Positions 1 to 6,685 of a DNA stretch of 10,229 nucleotides are shown here, piece after piece. Below the pieces are notes generated by a model that saw nothing but the letters and a program-made list of their open reading frames with translations, was not told the DNA's origin and did not search any database. Location: the NCBI GenBank assembly GCA_002490775.1, contig DKUR01000087.1:1228-11456 (forward strand), read 5' to 3'. The translations under genes were made by a program, and so were the position numbers. Each line of letters opens with the position of its first letter. The stretch's first letter is position 1. Source of the DNA: Lachnospiraceae bacterium UBA7199 (lineage in GTDB: Bacteria; Bacillota; Clostridia; Lachnospirales; Lachnospiraceae).

Positions 1-261
1 GGCGGCCAGCAGCAGAGAGTGGCGATTGCCAGGGCAATTGCACAGGCACCACCGGTTATTTTAGCGGATGAGCCTACAGGAAACCTGGATTCAGGTTCTA
101 CCAAAGAAATCATGTCGATTTTGAAAGAACTCCATGCTGAGGGAAGAACAGTTATACTCATTACCCATGACAATGAAATCGCGGCGAGAGCCAAACGGAT
201 CATCAGAATCATGGATGGCAAAATTGTGGAAGATAAAATAAATTCAGAAGAACTGGATTAA
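1..261 (+). CDS. ABC transporter ATP-binding protein, MacB/LolD type (C-terminal part)
   Basis: Frame 1 is open from the window edge to a TAA stop, so this is the last 86 residues of a longer gene (such ATPases are usually about 220-240 residues). Visible in order are the end of the ABC signature (GGQQQR, the leading residues being outside the window), the Walker B strand VILADEP with the catalytic Glu at visible residue 24, the D-loop NLD, and the H-loop His (ITHD, residue 56). The DEPTGNLD wording is typical of the MacB/LolD/FtsE branch, which powers extrusion or mechanotransmission rather than import. The adaptor and permease genes that follow on the same strand make it the motor of that complex, acting at the inner face of the membrane. 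The GTG at 19 is inside the signature motif and is not a start. Confidence 0.93.
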   Translation, partial: GGQQQRVAIARAIAQAPPVILADEPTGNLDSGSTKEIMSILKELHAEGRTVILITHDNEIAARAKRIIRIMDGKIVEDKINSEELD

Positions 262-295
262 TTATAAATGGAATCATTTCATAAGTTTATTAAGT

Positions 296-300
296 GGAGG
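296..300 (+). promoter_or_regulatory. Ribosome binding site deciding the adaptor start
   Basis: GGAGG lies 8 bases before the ATG at 309. It overlaps an in-frame GTG at 294, which therefore cannot be the real start. Confidence 0.8.
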
Positions 301-308
301 AAAAAACA

Positions 309-1829
309 ATGGCTGACAAGACAGTGATAAGCGAAGAGCAAACAGCAGACAAGGCAGAAATAGAGCTTGTGCAGGGTGGGGAAGCCTCAGGAAAAAAAGA
401 GGGAAAGAAGAAAAAGGAAAAGAAGCCTTTAGATAAGAAGGCAAAGAAGAAACGCAAGAAAATAATTATTTTCAGTATTGCAGGCGTATTGGTTCTACTT
501 ATTATTTTAAAAAGTATTTTCGGAGGGAATGGCGCACAGATGATGGTTGCCACTACTTCGGCTGTTAACGGCGAGATCGAGCAGACCATCAGCACCAGCG
601 GAACCGTTACGACAGAAAAGGTAAAAAGCTATTTTTCCGAAGTAAATGTTAAAATTGGTGATGTGCCTGTACAGGTAGGAGATGCGGTAGAGGCAGGGGA
701 TGTATTGGTATCATATGACGAGGCTGATCTGAATAAAGAAATTGAATTGGCACAGCTTAAACGTCAGTCGGCAGAAGGAAGCTACAGTAATTCTGTACAG
801 ACAAACAATGAAAAGCTGGGAGATTTGAATGAGGCTAACGTTAACTTAGACGTTTTAGAGCAACAGATTTTGGACACGGAAGCCTATATAACGAATCTTG
901 AAAATAAGATTGAAAAGAAAAAAAGCGATCTGGCATATGAAGGAGCCCTTCTTCAGATTTCACTTTTGGATTGGCAGGATCAGCCTGGTTCAGATGAGTA
1001 TTTAAATCTCCAGAAGCTGATTCAGCTTAACAGCTATGAACAGCAGAATAATAAAGAAATTAAAGGCTGGCAGGACGAACTGGATGTTTATAACAAAATG
1101 CTTACCGAGTATAAAGAATACCGTACCGAGATGAAATCCCAGCAAAGCTCAGCAGAAAACAGCAGACTGACTTCCGGAGCCAAAGAAGAACTGGAGGCTG
1201 AAAATCAGACAAAAGAAATCGAAGCCTCCCATTCCTTAGATAACCTTGAAGCAGTAAAGGGTGGTCTGGTTGCCGAATTTAACGGCGTAATCACAGAATT
1301 AAGCGCAGTTCCGGGAGGAGTGGTTCAGACAGGCTCCCAGATATTGAAACTTGAAAGCACTGAGGATGTGATGGTTGAAATATCTGTGACAAAATATGAC
1401 CTGGATAAAATTGCAGTAGGGCAGAACGCAGTGATCACTATTGGCGGCAAGGAATATCAGGGGGAAGTTTCCAAAATCAATAAAATGGCAGAAAAAAATA
1501 ACAGTGGTGCTGCAGTAGTGAAAACGGAAATAAAGTTAAATAACCCGGACAGTGATGTGGTTTTAGGAGTGGAAGCAAAGGTTATTATTAGTACCGCACA
1601 GGCATCTGATGCAGTGTTGGTTCCTGTCACGGCTGTTAATGTAGATGTGGATGGGGAATTTGTTTACGTAGTTGAAAACAGTATTGTGGTGAAAAAACCT
1701 GTAACCACAGGTATCTCTTCCGACACAATGGTGCAGATCACAGAAGGGCTGGCGCAGGGAGAACAGGTTGTGACAGAAGTGTCATCCGGCCTTATGGAAG
1801 GTATGACAGTAGTAGCGATTCCTCAGTAG
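309..1829 (+). CDS. HlyD/MacA-type membrane-fusion (periplasmic adaptor-like) subunit of ABC exporter
   Basis: A 506-residue adaptor linking the ABC permease to the outside of the cell. The first 51 residues are cytoplasmic and extremely basic (15 Lys and 1 Arg in residues 29-51). A single membrane anchor follows at about 52-70 (IIIFSIAGVLVLLIILKSIF). The extracellular part has the split lipoyl/barrel-sandwich layout of the family: first half about 105-137 (VQVGDAVEAGDVLVSYD), a long charged helical hairpin about 138-315, second half about 316-350 (GVITELSAVPGGVVQTGSQI), then beta-barrel and membrane-proximal domains to the C-terminus (VPVTAVNVDVDGEFVYVVE). The ATG at 309 is preferred over the in-frame GTG at 294 because the GGAGG site overlaps that GTG. 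It sits between the ATPase (33-base gap to the GTG, 47 to the ATG) and permease genes, as in MacAB or YknXYZ systems. The substrate cannot be told from sequence. Confidence 0.9.
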   Translation: MADKTVISEEQTADKAEIELVQGGEASGKKEGKKKKEKKPLDKKAKKKRKKIIIFSIAGVLVLLIILKSIFGGNGAQMMVATTSAVNGEIEQTISTSGTVTTEKVKSYFSEVNVKIGDVPVQVGDAVEAGDVLVSYDEADLNKEIELAQLKRQSAEGSYSNSVQTNNEKLGDLNEANVNLDVLEQQILDTEAYITNLENKIEKKKSDLAYEGALLQISLLDWQDQPGSDEYLNLQKLIQLNSYEQQNNKEIKGWQDELDVYNKMLTEYKEYRTEMKSQQSSAENSRLTSGAKEELEAENQTKEIEASHSLDNLEAVKGGLVAEFNGVITELSAVPGGVVQTGSQILKLESTEDVMVEISVTKYDLDKIAVGQNAVITIGGKEYQGEVSKINKMAEKNNSGAAVVKTEIKLNNPDSDVVLGVEAKVIISTAQASDAVLVPVTAVNVDVDGEFVYVVENSIVVKKPVTTGISSDTMVQITEGLAQGEQVVTEVSSGLMEGMTVVAIPQ

Positions 1830-1911
1830 AGCATGGCTGAACTGTTACTATTTGGGCATATATCGGAGAAAACAGCGCTTAGACGGGAAAGGCATGGTTT
1901 AAAATAAGAAA

Positions 1912-3129
1912 ATGGCACAAATTTGGGAATACATAAAAATTGCCCTTATGAATATTAAGAGCAATAAAGGGCGTTCAATCCTTACAATGCTTGGTATTAT
2001 TATTGGTATTTCTTCGGTTATTATGGTTATATCCATTGGGAATGGCGTCCGGGGGCAGGTCAATTCTGAACTGGAAGGACTTGCAGGCGGTCAGATTGCA
2101 TTTTATGTGGATTCCACAAGAAAGGATACCACAGTAACCTTTGATCAGGCAGATTTTGACGCAATTGCAACGCAGATTGATCATGTAAAAGGTGTAACGC
2201 CGCAATATGGAACGTGGGGGACGGCAGAAGGTCCCAAAGGGGATTATGATATCAGAATGAGCGGCGGAACTACAGGGCTCCAATATATTTCGTCGGAACC
2301 AATTGCCAAGGGAAAGTATTTTTCACAAAATGATTACGACGGTGGCAGTAATGTATGCGTAATTACGGAAAGCAGTGCGGTGGCGCTTTTTGGAACCACA
2401 GATGTGATCGGTATGAGCTTTGATGCAACCTTCTGGGGAATTACACAGGAACTTAGAGTGATTGGTATCCGGCAGGACAGTGCTTCCTCCATTATCAGCG
2501 GAAGCTATGGAGTTACCACCATTGAGGCGGAAGTACCTCTTACCTTTATGGCAAATAAGCTGGGCTATTATATTGATGAAATTGAACAGTTTTATGTGGT
2601 TGCAGAATCCTCGGCTTATTGTACGGAGGTGGCGGCGAAAGCCTTGGCACTTTTAGAGAGCAGGCACAATGTCCGCGGGGAAAATCAGATTATGATGCAG
2701 AGCTTTACTGATGTAGCTGCCCAATATGATACGATTTTAGGGTTTATTACTGTGTTCATTTCTTTTGTGGCTGCAATTTCTCTTCTGGTAGGCGGGATTG
2801 GCGTTATGAATATTATGCTGGTATCCGTAACGGAAAGAACAAGAGAAATTGGTATCAGAAAGGCTTTAGGGGCAAGAACCGGTTCCGTACTTTTGCAATT
2901 TCTGGCAGAGGCAGGTATTATTACACTGCTGGGAGGAATCATCGGCATTATATTAGGAATTATGGGTGCCTTTGGCGTATGTTCGATTATGGATATTACT
3001 GCTTCCGTAAATGTGGGAACCATTATTATTGCTTCTGTGTTCTCCTGTGGAGTAGGTATCTTTTTTGGAATTTATCCTGCAAAGAAGGCAGCAAAATTAA
3101 GTCCTATCGAAGCATTGCGGCATGAGTAA
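1912..3129 (+). CDS. MacB-type ABC exporter permease
   Basis: A 405-residue permease with the four-helix MacB/FtsX architecture: N-terminal amphipathic stretch, TM1 at about 23-45 (MLGIIIGISSVIMVISIGNG), a large extracellular MacB_PCD domain (about 50-270), then TM2 (about 275-300), TM3 (about 330-355) and TM4 (about 368-390). The cytoplasmic segment after TM2 carries the family signature (GVMNIMLVSVTERTREIGIR, residues 297-316, then KALGA), and the end SPIEALRHE is also typical. In this family the large extracellular domain and adaptor couple ATP hydrolysis in the cytoplasm to movement of substrate already outside the membrane. The start fits the family N-terminus (WEYIKIALMNIKSNKGRS), but no good ribosome binding site is present; only the weak sequence TAAGAAA precedes it. 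The gene closes the exporter operon. It could serve drug, peptide or lipid extrusion. Confidence 0.92.
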   Translation: MAQIWEYIKIALMNIKSNKGRSILTMLGIIIGISSVIMVISIGNGVRGQVNSELEGLAGGQIAFYVDSTRKDTTVTFDQADFDAIATQIDHVKGVTPQYGTWGTAEGPKGDYDIRMSGGTTGLQYISSEPIAKGKYFSQNDYDGGSNVCVITESSAVALFGTTDVIGMSFDATFWGITQELRVIGIRQDSASSIISGSYGVTTIEAEVPLTFMANKLGYYIDEIEQFYVVAESSAYCTEVAAKALALLESRHNVRGENQIMMQSFTDVAAQYDTILGFITVFISFVAAISLLVGGIGVMNIMLVSVTERTREIGIRKALGARTGSVLLQFLAEAGIITLLGGIIGIILGIMGAFGVCSIMDITASVNVGTIIIASVFSCGVGIFFGIYPAKKAAKLSPIEALRHE

Positions 3130-3140
3130 AAAGTTTTTTA

Positions 3141-3168
3141 TTGCACTTTGTAGTATTTTTAGTATAAT
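3141..3168 (+). promoter_or_regulatory. Candidate sigma-A promoter upstream of the YcxB-like/tsaE gene run
   Basis: A perfect -10 hexamer TATAAT (3163-3168) is preceded 16 bases upstream by TTGCAC (3141-3146), only three of six matches to consensus. Transcription would begin near 3175, just before the 3181-3206 hairpin, so the hairpin would lie in the 5' leader of the following genes. The AT-rich setting makes chance matches possible. Confidence 0.45.
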
Positions 3169-3180
3169 AAAGAAGAGTAG

Positions 3181-3206
3181 AGAGCACCTGCCTGCGTAGG
3201 TGCTCT
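3181..3206 (+). terminator. Stem-loop, possible terminator of the exporter operon or leader hairpin
   Basis: AGAGCACCT (3181-3189) pairs perfectly with AGGTGCTCT (3198-3206). A G-U and a C-G pair extend the stem to 11 pairs around a CTGC tetraloop. Only TTTCA follows, so the U-tract needed for efficient intrinsic termination is short. The position, 51 bases after the permease stop, suits a terminator. Confidence 0.55.
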
Positions 3207-3237
3207 TTCAATAAGAGAATTATTAAAGGAATGGGCT

Positions 3238-3717
3238 ATGGAAGTTGAATTTGATGTGAAAGTAACGCCGGGGGTGCTTTATGATTACATGCTGTATCAC
3301 ACTTATACAAGCGCTTCAGGATTGATTGGAGCTGTGGTGGGTGCGCTTCTGGTAGTGGCATTTTTTATGGGAAACAGTGTGTTGTGTCTGATCGCCGGCA
3401 TTGTAATCCTGGCTTATCTGCCCTGGACCTTGTTTATAAAGTCCAGACAGCAGTATCTTGCAAACCCAGCTTTTAAAAATCCTCTCCATTACAGGCTGAC
3501 AGAGGAAGGCATGGAAGTATCTCAAAACGGAGAGGTACAAAGCCAGAAATGGGCGGAAATGCACAAGGCAGTATCTACACCTAAGAGCCTTATCGTTTAT
3601 ACCTCGCCGGTGAATGCCTCCATTTTTCCAAAGAAGGATTTGGGAGAAAAGGCTCTGCTGGTGATTGAAGCGATCTCTACCCATATGCCTCCTAAAAAAG
3701 TTAAGATTCGCAGTTAG
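3238..3717 (+). CDS. YcxB-like small membrane protein
   Basis: A 159-residue protein: a short soluble N-terminal stretch, two adjacent membrane helices at about 28-44 and 47-67 separated by a tight turn (FFMGNS), then a cytoplasmic-type C-terminal domain of about 90 residues with the pattern YRLTEEGMEVSQNGE, WAEMHKAV and FPKKDL. This layout matches the YcxB-like (PF14317-type) proteins, whose function is not known. The ATG is preceded by AAAGGA at 7 bases. It is followed after 14 bases by tsaE, whose ribosome binding site overlaps this gene's stop, so the two are probably co-transcribed. I assign the family from the overall pattern only. Confidence 0.72.
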   Translation: MEVEFDVKVTPGVLYDYMLYHTYTSASGLIGAVVGALLVVAFFMGNSVLCLIAGIVILAYLPWTLFIKSRQQYLANPAFKNPLHYRLTEEGMEVSQNGEVQSQKWAEMHKAVSTPKSLIVYTSPVNASIFPKKDLGEKALLVIEAISTHMPPKKVKIRS

Positions 3718-3731
3718 GAAGTTATATTTGA

Positions 3732-4172
3732 ATGAAAGATAAATTGATTGAAACCTACAGTCCGGAAGAAACCTTTGAATTGGGCCGGCAGATTGGACAG
3801 GAAGCGGTGCCAGGATCGGTGTTTACCCTGATTGGAGATTTGGGCACAGGAAAGACGGTATTTACCCAGGGGCTGGCGAAAGGACTTGGCATTACAGAGC
3901 CGGTAAATAGTCCTACCTTTACGATTTTGCAGATATATGAAGAGGGAAGGTGTCCATTTTATCATTTTGATGTGTATCGGATTGGTGATATTTCAGAAAT
4001 GGATGAGATTGGATATGAGGACTGTTTTTATGGAGACGGGGTATGCCTGATCGAATGGGCAGATTTGATTGAAGAGATTCTTCCAGAGCATTATACGGAA
4101 ATCAGGATTTCTAAGGATCTGGAAAAAGGATTTGATTATAGGAAAATACAAATTAAGGAAAAATTAGCATGA
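3732..4172 (+). CDS. tsaE: tRNA t6A37 biosynthesis ATPase TsaE
   Basis: A 146-residue P-loop ATPase of normal length for TsaE (YjeE/YdiB). It has the Walker A motif GDLGTGKT at 35-42, the SPTFTI switch-like segment at 60-65, the FDVYRI strand with Asp80, and the characteristic IEWAD at 107-111. TsaE binds the TsaB-TsaD complex in the cytoplasm and its ATP hydrolysis is needed for turnover when threonylcarbamoyl is transferred to A37 of ANN-reading tRNAs. AGGAAG overlapping the previous stop lies 10 bases upstream of the ATG. The stop overlaps the tsaB start (ATGA at 4169-4172), showing translational coupling with its partner. All key motif residues are present. Confidence 0.96.
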   Translation: MKDKLIETYSPEETFELGRQIGQEAVPGSVFTLIGDLGTGKTVFTQGLAKGLGITEPVNSPTFTILQIYEEGRCPFYHFDVYRIGDISEMDEIGYEDCFYGDGVCLIEWADLIEEILPEHYTEIRISKDLEKGFDYRKIQIKEKLA

Positions 4173-4912
4173 AGATCATAGCAATAGACAGTTCCGGCCT
4201 GGTGGCATCAGTGGCAATTGTAGAGGATGATAAACTGGTGGGAGAGTACAATATTCAATACAAAAAAACGCATTCACAGACGCTTCTTCCCATGCTGAAT
4301 GAACTGAAAAATATGGTTGAGCTGGATCTTGCGACGATAGATGCTGTTGCGCTGGCTGCCGGACCGGGATCTTTTACCGGACTGCGGATTGGTTCGGCCA
4401 CGGCAAAAGGACTTGGATTTGCGTTAAATGTGCCGCTTGTGGAAATCCCTACTTTGGATGGACTGGCATGTAATTTATATGGAACAGATAAACTGGTATG
4501 TCCCATTATGGATGCAAGAAGAAATCAGGTTTATACCGGAATTTATGAATTTGTTAAGGAAAAGGAAAGTGTTTCAGTAAATGAAATGAAAGAATATGCG
4601 CTTTCCTGTCTGCTTGCGCAATGCGCTGTATCCATAGAGGAAATTACCGCTAAATGCAACGAGTTAGGCAGAGAAGTAATCTTTTTAGGAGATGGGGTGC
4701 CCGTATTTGAGGAAAAGCTGTCACAATTGTTAAAGATTCCTTACAGCTTTGCACCGGCACATATGAACCGGCAGCGGGCTGCCGCTTTTGCCATGCTGGC
4801 TTTCCGGTATTTGAAGGAAGGAAAAGCAGTGGATGCAAAGAAACATGCACCGGAATACTTAAGATTATCTCAGGCAGAACGTGAAAGAAAAGGTGAAAAT
4901 GCTGTTAATTAG
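4169..4912 (+). CDS. tsaB: tRNA t6A37 biosynthesis dimerisation subunit TsaB
   Basis: A 247-residue ASKHA-fold protein of usual length for TsaB (YeaZ/YdiC). Landmarks are the N-terminal strand IIAIDSSG (3-10), THSQTLLPML (34-43), the core motif GPGSFTGLRIG (65-75), the PTLDGLA segment (94-100), and CPIMDARRNQVYTGIYEF starting at 111. TsaB carries no catalytic metal site; it forms a heterodimer with TsaD and docks TsaE. AAGGAA lies 8 bases upstream, inside the end of tsaE, and the start overlaps the tsaE stop by four bases. Its 3' end overlaps rimI by 14 bases. The C-terminal region is the usual variable half, ending in PEYLRLSQAERE. Confidence 0.95.
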   Translation: MKIIAIDSSGLVASVAIVEDDKLVGEYNIQYKKTHSQTLLPMLNELKNMVELDLATIDAVALAAGPGSFTGLRIGSATAKGLGFALNVPLVEIPTLDGLACNLYGTDKLVCPIMDARRNQVYTGIYEFVKEKESVSVNEMKEYALSCLLAQCAVSIEEITAKCNELGREVIFLGDGVPVFEEKLSQLLKIPYSFAPAHMNRQRAAAFAMLAFRYLKEGKAVDAKKHAPEYLRLSQAERERKGENAVN

Positions 4913-5333
4913 AGAAATGAAGGCTTCTGATGTGGAAGTTGTCAGCAAGATTGAAAGCGAAGCTTTTTCCATGCCTTGGTCGGCTAAGGATTTTTTGGAA
5001 ATGGTGGAAGCAGATTATGCCTATTATTATGTGGCGGAGCTGGATGGAGAAATTGCAGGCTGCTGCGGTATAAGAAATATTGCCGGGGAAGGCGAGATCA
5101 CCAATGTTGTGGTTGCCAAGGAGCATAGACAAAAAGGAATTGGCAGAAAGTTGATGGAATATATGCTTGAAAAAACTTTGGAAAACGGTATGGGAGATTG
5201 TACCCTTGAAGTGAGAGTCAGCAATCAGCCGGCAATCAGGTTGTATGAAAGCCTTGGATTTAAGGGGGAAGGGGTACGACCGGATTTTTATGAAAAGCCA
5301 AAGGAAGATGCCCTTATTATGTGGAAAAGATAG
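4899..5333 (+). CDS. rimI: Ribosomal protein S18-alanine N-acetyltransferase RimI (GNAT)
   Basis: With the ATG at 4899 this is a 144-residue GNAT, the expected size for RimI. The acetyl-CoA pyrophosphate loop is RQKGIG (77-82) after strand ITNVVVAKEH. The presumed general base is Glu104 (LEVR) and the general acid Tyr116 (RLYESLGF). The C-terminus DFYEKPKEDALIMWKR is typical of RimI. The family acetylates N-terminal residues of ribosomal protein S18 and possibly other proteins; close GNATs exist, so substrate is inferred from similarity and from its place next to tsaB, a common bacterial arrangement. AAAAGG lies 5 bases before the ATG. A GTG at 4881 in frame would add six residues but has a poor binding site. 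The gene overlaps tsaB by 14 bases. Confidence 0.88.
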   Translation: MLLIREMKASDVEVVSKIESEAFSMPWSAKDFLEMVEADYAYYYVAELDGEIAGCCGIRNIAGEGEITNVVVAKEHRQKGIGRKLMEYMLEKTLENGMGDCTLEVRVSNQPAIRLYESLGFKGEGVRPDFYEKPKEDALIMWKR

Positions 5334-5378
5334 GAAGCGCATGGAAGAATTACCACTGTTTCTTATTTCTCTTTTATG

Positions 5379-5384
5379 TATAAT
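5379..5384 (+). promoter_or_regulatory. Isolated perfect -10 hexamer upstream of the zinc-ribbon gene
   Basis: TATAAT occurs 44 bases before the ATG at 5428, in the only sizeable gap (94 bases) between rimI and the next gene. No good -35 hexamer sits at 16-18 bases; CTGTTT at 5356-5361 is the nearest candidate. It may give an internal promoter for the zinc-ribbon and rnz genes, but the support is weak. Confidence 0.3.
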
Positions 5385-5411
5385 GGTGTTAGGGAGTGTA
5401 TGCTAAATACC

Positions 5412-5420
5412 AAAGGAGGA
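5412..5420 (+). promoter_or_regulatory. Strong ribosome binding site of the zinc-ribbon gene
   Basis: AAAGGAGGA lies 7 bases before the ATG at 5428 and is among the best Shine-Dalgarno matches in the window. It supports real and efficient translation of the small gene that follows. Confidence 0.8.
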
Positions 5421-5427
5421 TAAGACC

Positions 5428-5670
5428 ATGCGAAATTATTCAGATAAGAAAGAACTTGTTTCGGTGATCTGTAATAAATGCAAAAAAGAATTACGTGTCG
5501 AAAATGGAATTTTGAAAGAAGGATGCTTTAACGGAAATGTCCAATTTGGATATTTCAGTAATAAGGATGGAAAAAAACATTCCTTTGATTTATGCGAGGA
5601 ATGCTATGATAAAATGATCAAAGAATTTGCCATTCCAGTAAAGGAGGAAGAAATTGTAGAATTGATTTAA
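5428..5670 (+). CDS. Small zinc-ribbon-like protein of unknown function
   Basis: An 80-residue acidic-ended protein. Two CxxC pairs, CNKC at 15-18 and CEEC at 56-59, are separated by about 37 residues. This spacing suits a treble-clef or zinc-ribbon fold binding one structural zinc. A further Cys33 and His51 lie between them. The middle part (GCFNGNVQFGYFSNKDGKKH) looks like a beta-hairpin, and the C-terminus ends in an acidic VKEEEIVELI tail. No membrane segment or signal peptide is seen. It has a very good ribosome binding site and lies 51 bases before rnz. I do not recognise a named family; nucleic-acid or protein binding is possible for such ribbons but not shown. Confidence 0.82.
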   Translation: MRNYSDKKELVSVICNKCKKELRVENGILKEGCFNGNVQFGYFSNKDGKKHSFDLCEECYDKMIKEFAIPVKEEEIVELI

Positions 5671-5721
5671 AATCTTTCTTTATAGGTGGATGTGCAAGGC
5701 TGTATCAGGTTTGGAGGAACT

Positions 5722-6633
5722 ATGCTGGATATATGCTTATTGGGAACAGGCGGAATGATGCCTCTGCCCTATAGGTGGCTGACATCCATGATGGCCAGAT
5801 ATAATGGAACAAGTATATTGATAGATTGCGGAGAGGGAACGCAGATTGCCATGAAGGAAAAGGGCTGGAGCCCAAAGCCCATTGACGTAATCTGCTTCAC
5901 CCACTTTCATGCGGACCATATCAGCGGACTGCCCGGAATGCTTCTCACAATGGGAAATGCAGAACGGACGGAGCCGCTTCTTTTGGTGGGGCCTAAAGGA
6001 CTTTCAAAGGTGGTGGCTTCCTTACGCGTGATTGCACCGGAACTTCCTTTTGTGATTGATTGTTTAGAATTGACGGAACCGGAGCAGATAATGCAATTTG
6101 ATGATTTCCGTATAGAAGCGTTTAAAGTAAATCATAATGTGACCTGTTATGGATATAGTTTGATCATTGACCGTATTGGTAAATTTCAGTTGGAGAAGGC
6201 GATAGAACTAGGAATAGAAAAAAAGTACTGGAACCGTCTCCAGAAGGGGGAAAATATCCAATTAAATGGAATGACACTCGTGCCGGAAATGGTTTTAGGT
6301 CCGGCAAGAAAAGGATTGAAAGTCACTTATTGTACCGATACAAGGCCTACCCAGGGAATTGTTAAAAATGCAATGAATGCAGATCTTTTTATTTGTGAAG
6401 GGATGTATGGAGAGCCGGATAAGAAGGCAAAAGCAAAGGAAAACAAGCATATGACTTTTTATGAGGCGGCGGAACTTGCAAAGCGGGCACAGGTAGAAAA
6501 GCTTTGGCTGACACACTACAGCCCCTCATTAAACCGTCCTGAGGAGTTTCTGCCAGCAGTCAGAAAAATCTTTCCTGCGGCAGAAACCTGTAGAGATGGA
6601 AAATCGTTGGAATTAGTTTTTGGAGAGGATTAG
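5722..6633 (+). CDS. rnz: Ribonuclease Z (tRNA 3'-trailer endonuclease, short form)
   Basis: From the ATG at 5722 this is 303 residues, matching short-form RNase Z (about 305-310). It is a metallo-beta-lactamase fold enzyme with all expected zinc ligands: HFHADH at 61-66 (H61, H63, D65, H66), H138 (KVNHN), D206 (YCTDTRP) and H265 (LTHYSPS), plus the KHMTFYEAA motif with H243. The early LGTGG and LIDCGEGTQ (33-41) motifs also fit. It cleaves CCA-less tRNA precursors just after the discriminator base, giving the substrate for CCA addition. GGAGG at 5713-5717 lies 4 bases before this ATG, a rather tight spacing; an in-frame GTG at 5686 would add 12 non-family residues. The CCA-less tRNA-Ser gene later in the window is a suitable substrate. 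Confidence 0.93.
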   Translation: MLDICLLGTGGMMPLPYRWLTSMMARYNGTSILIDCGEGTQIAMKEKGWSPKPIDVICFTHFHADHISGLPGMLLTMGNAERTEPLLLVGPKGLSKVVASLRVIAPELPFVIDCLELTEPEQIMQFDDFRIEAFKVNHNVTCYGYSLIIDRIGKFQLEKAIELGIEKKYWNRLQKGENIQLNGMTLVPEMVLGPARKGLKVTYCTDTRPTQGIVKNAMNADLFICEGMYGEPDKKAKAKENKHMTFYEAAELAKRAQVEKLWLTHYSPSLNRPEEFLPAVRKIFPAAETCRDGKSLELVFGED

Positions 6634-6685
6634 CCTTTTACAAGTGTTTTGTGCTACAGAAAGAAGTATGGAGGGAGGTATCAGG

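Noticed and set aside
290..595. Minus-strand open frames (also at 1975-2283, 2685-3023, 3316-3684, 4905-5342, 9638-9982 and others)
   Set aside because: They lie antisense within well-supported genes, have no recognisable domains, and have compositions expected from reading the complement of purine-rich genes.
2462..2656. Plus-strand 64-codon frame inside the MacB permease gene
   Set aside because: It is fully inside the extracellular domain coding region of the permease in another frame, with no ribosome binding site and no recognisable content.
6620..6685. Upstream TTG or ATG 6668 as start of the DUF6715-like gene
   Set aside because: GGAGG lies at the right distance only for ATG 6686, and the product from there begins with a typical basic stretch before the membrane helix.
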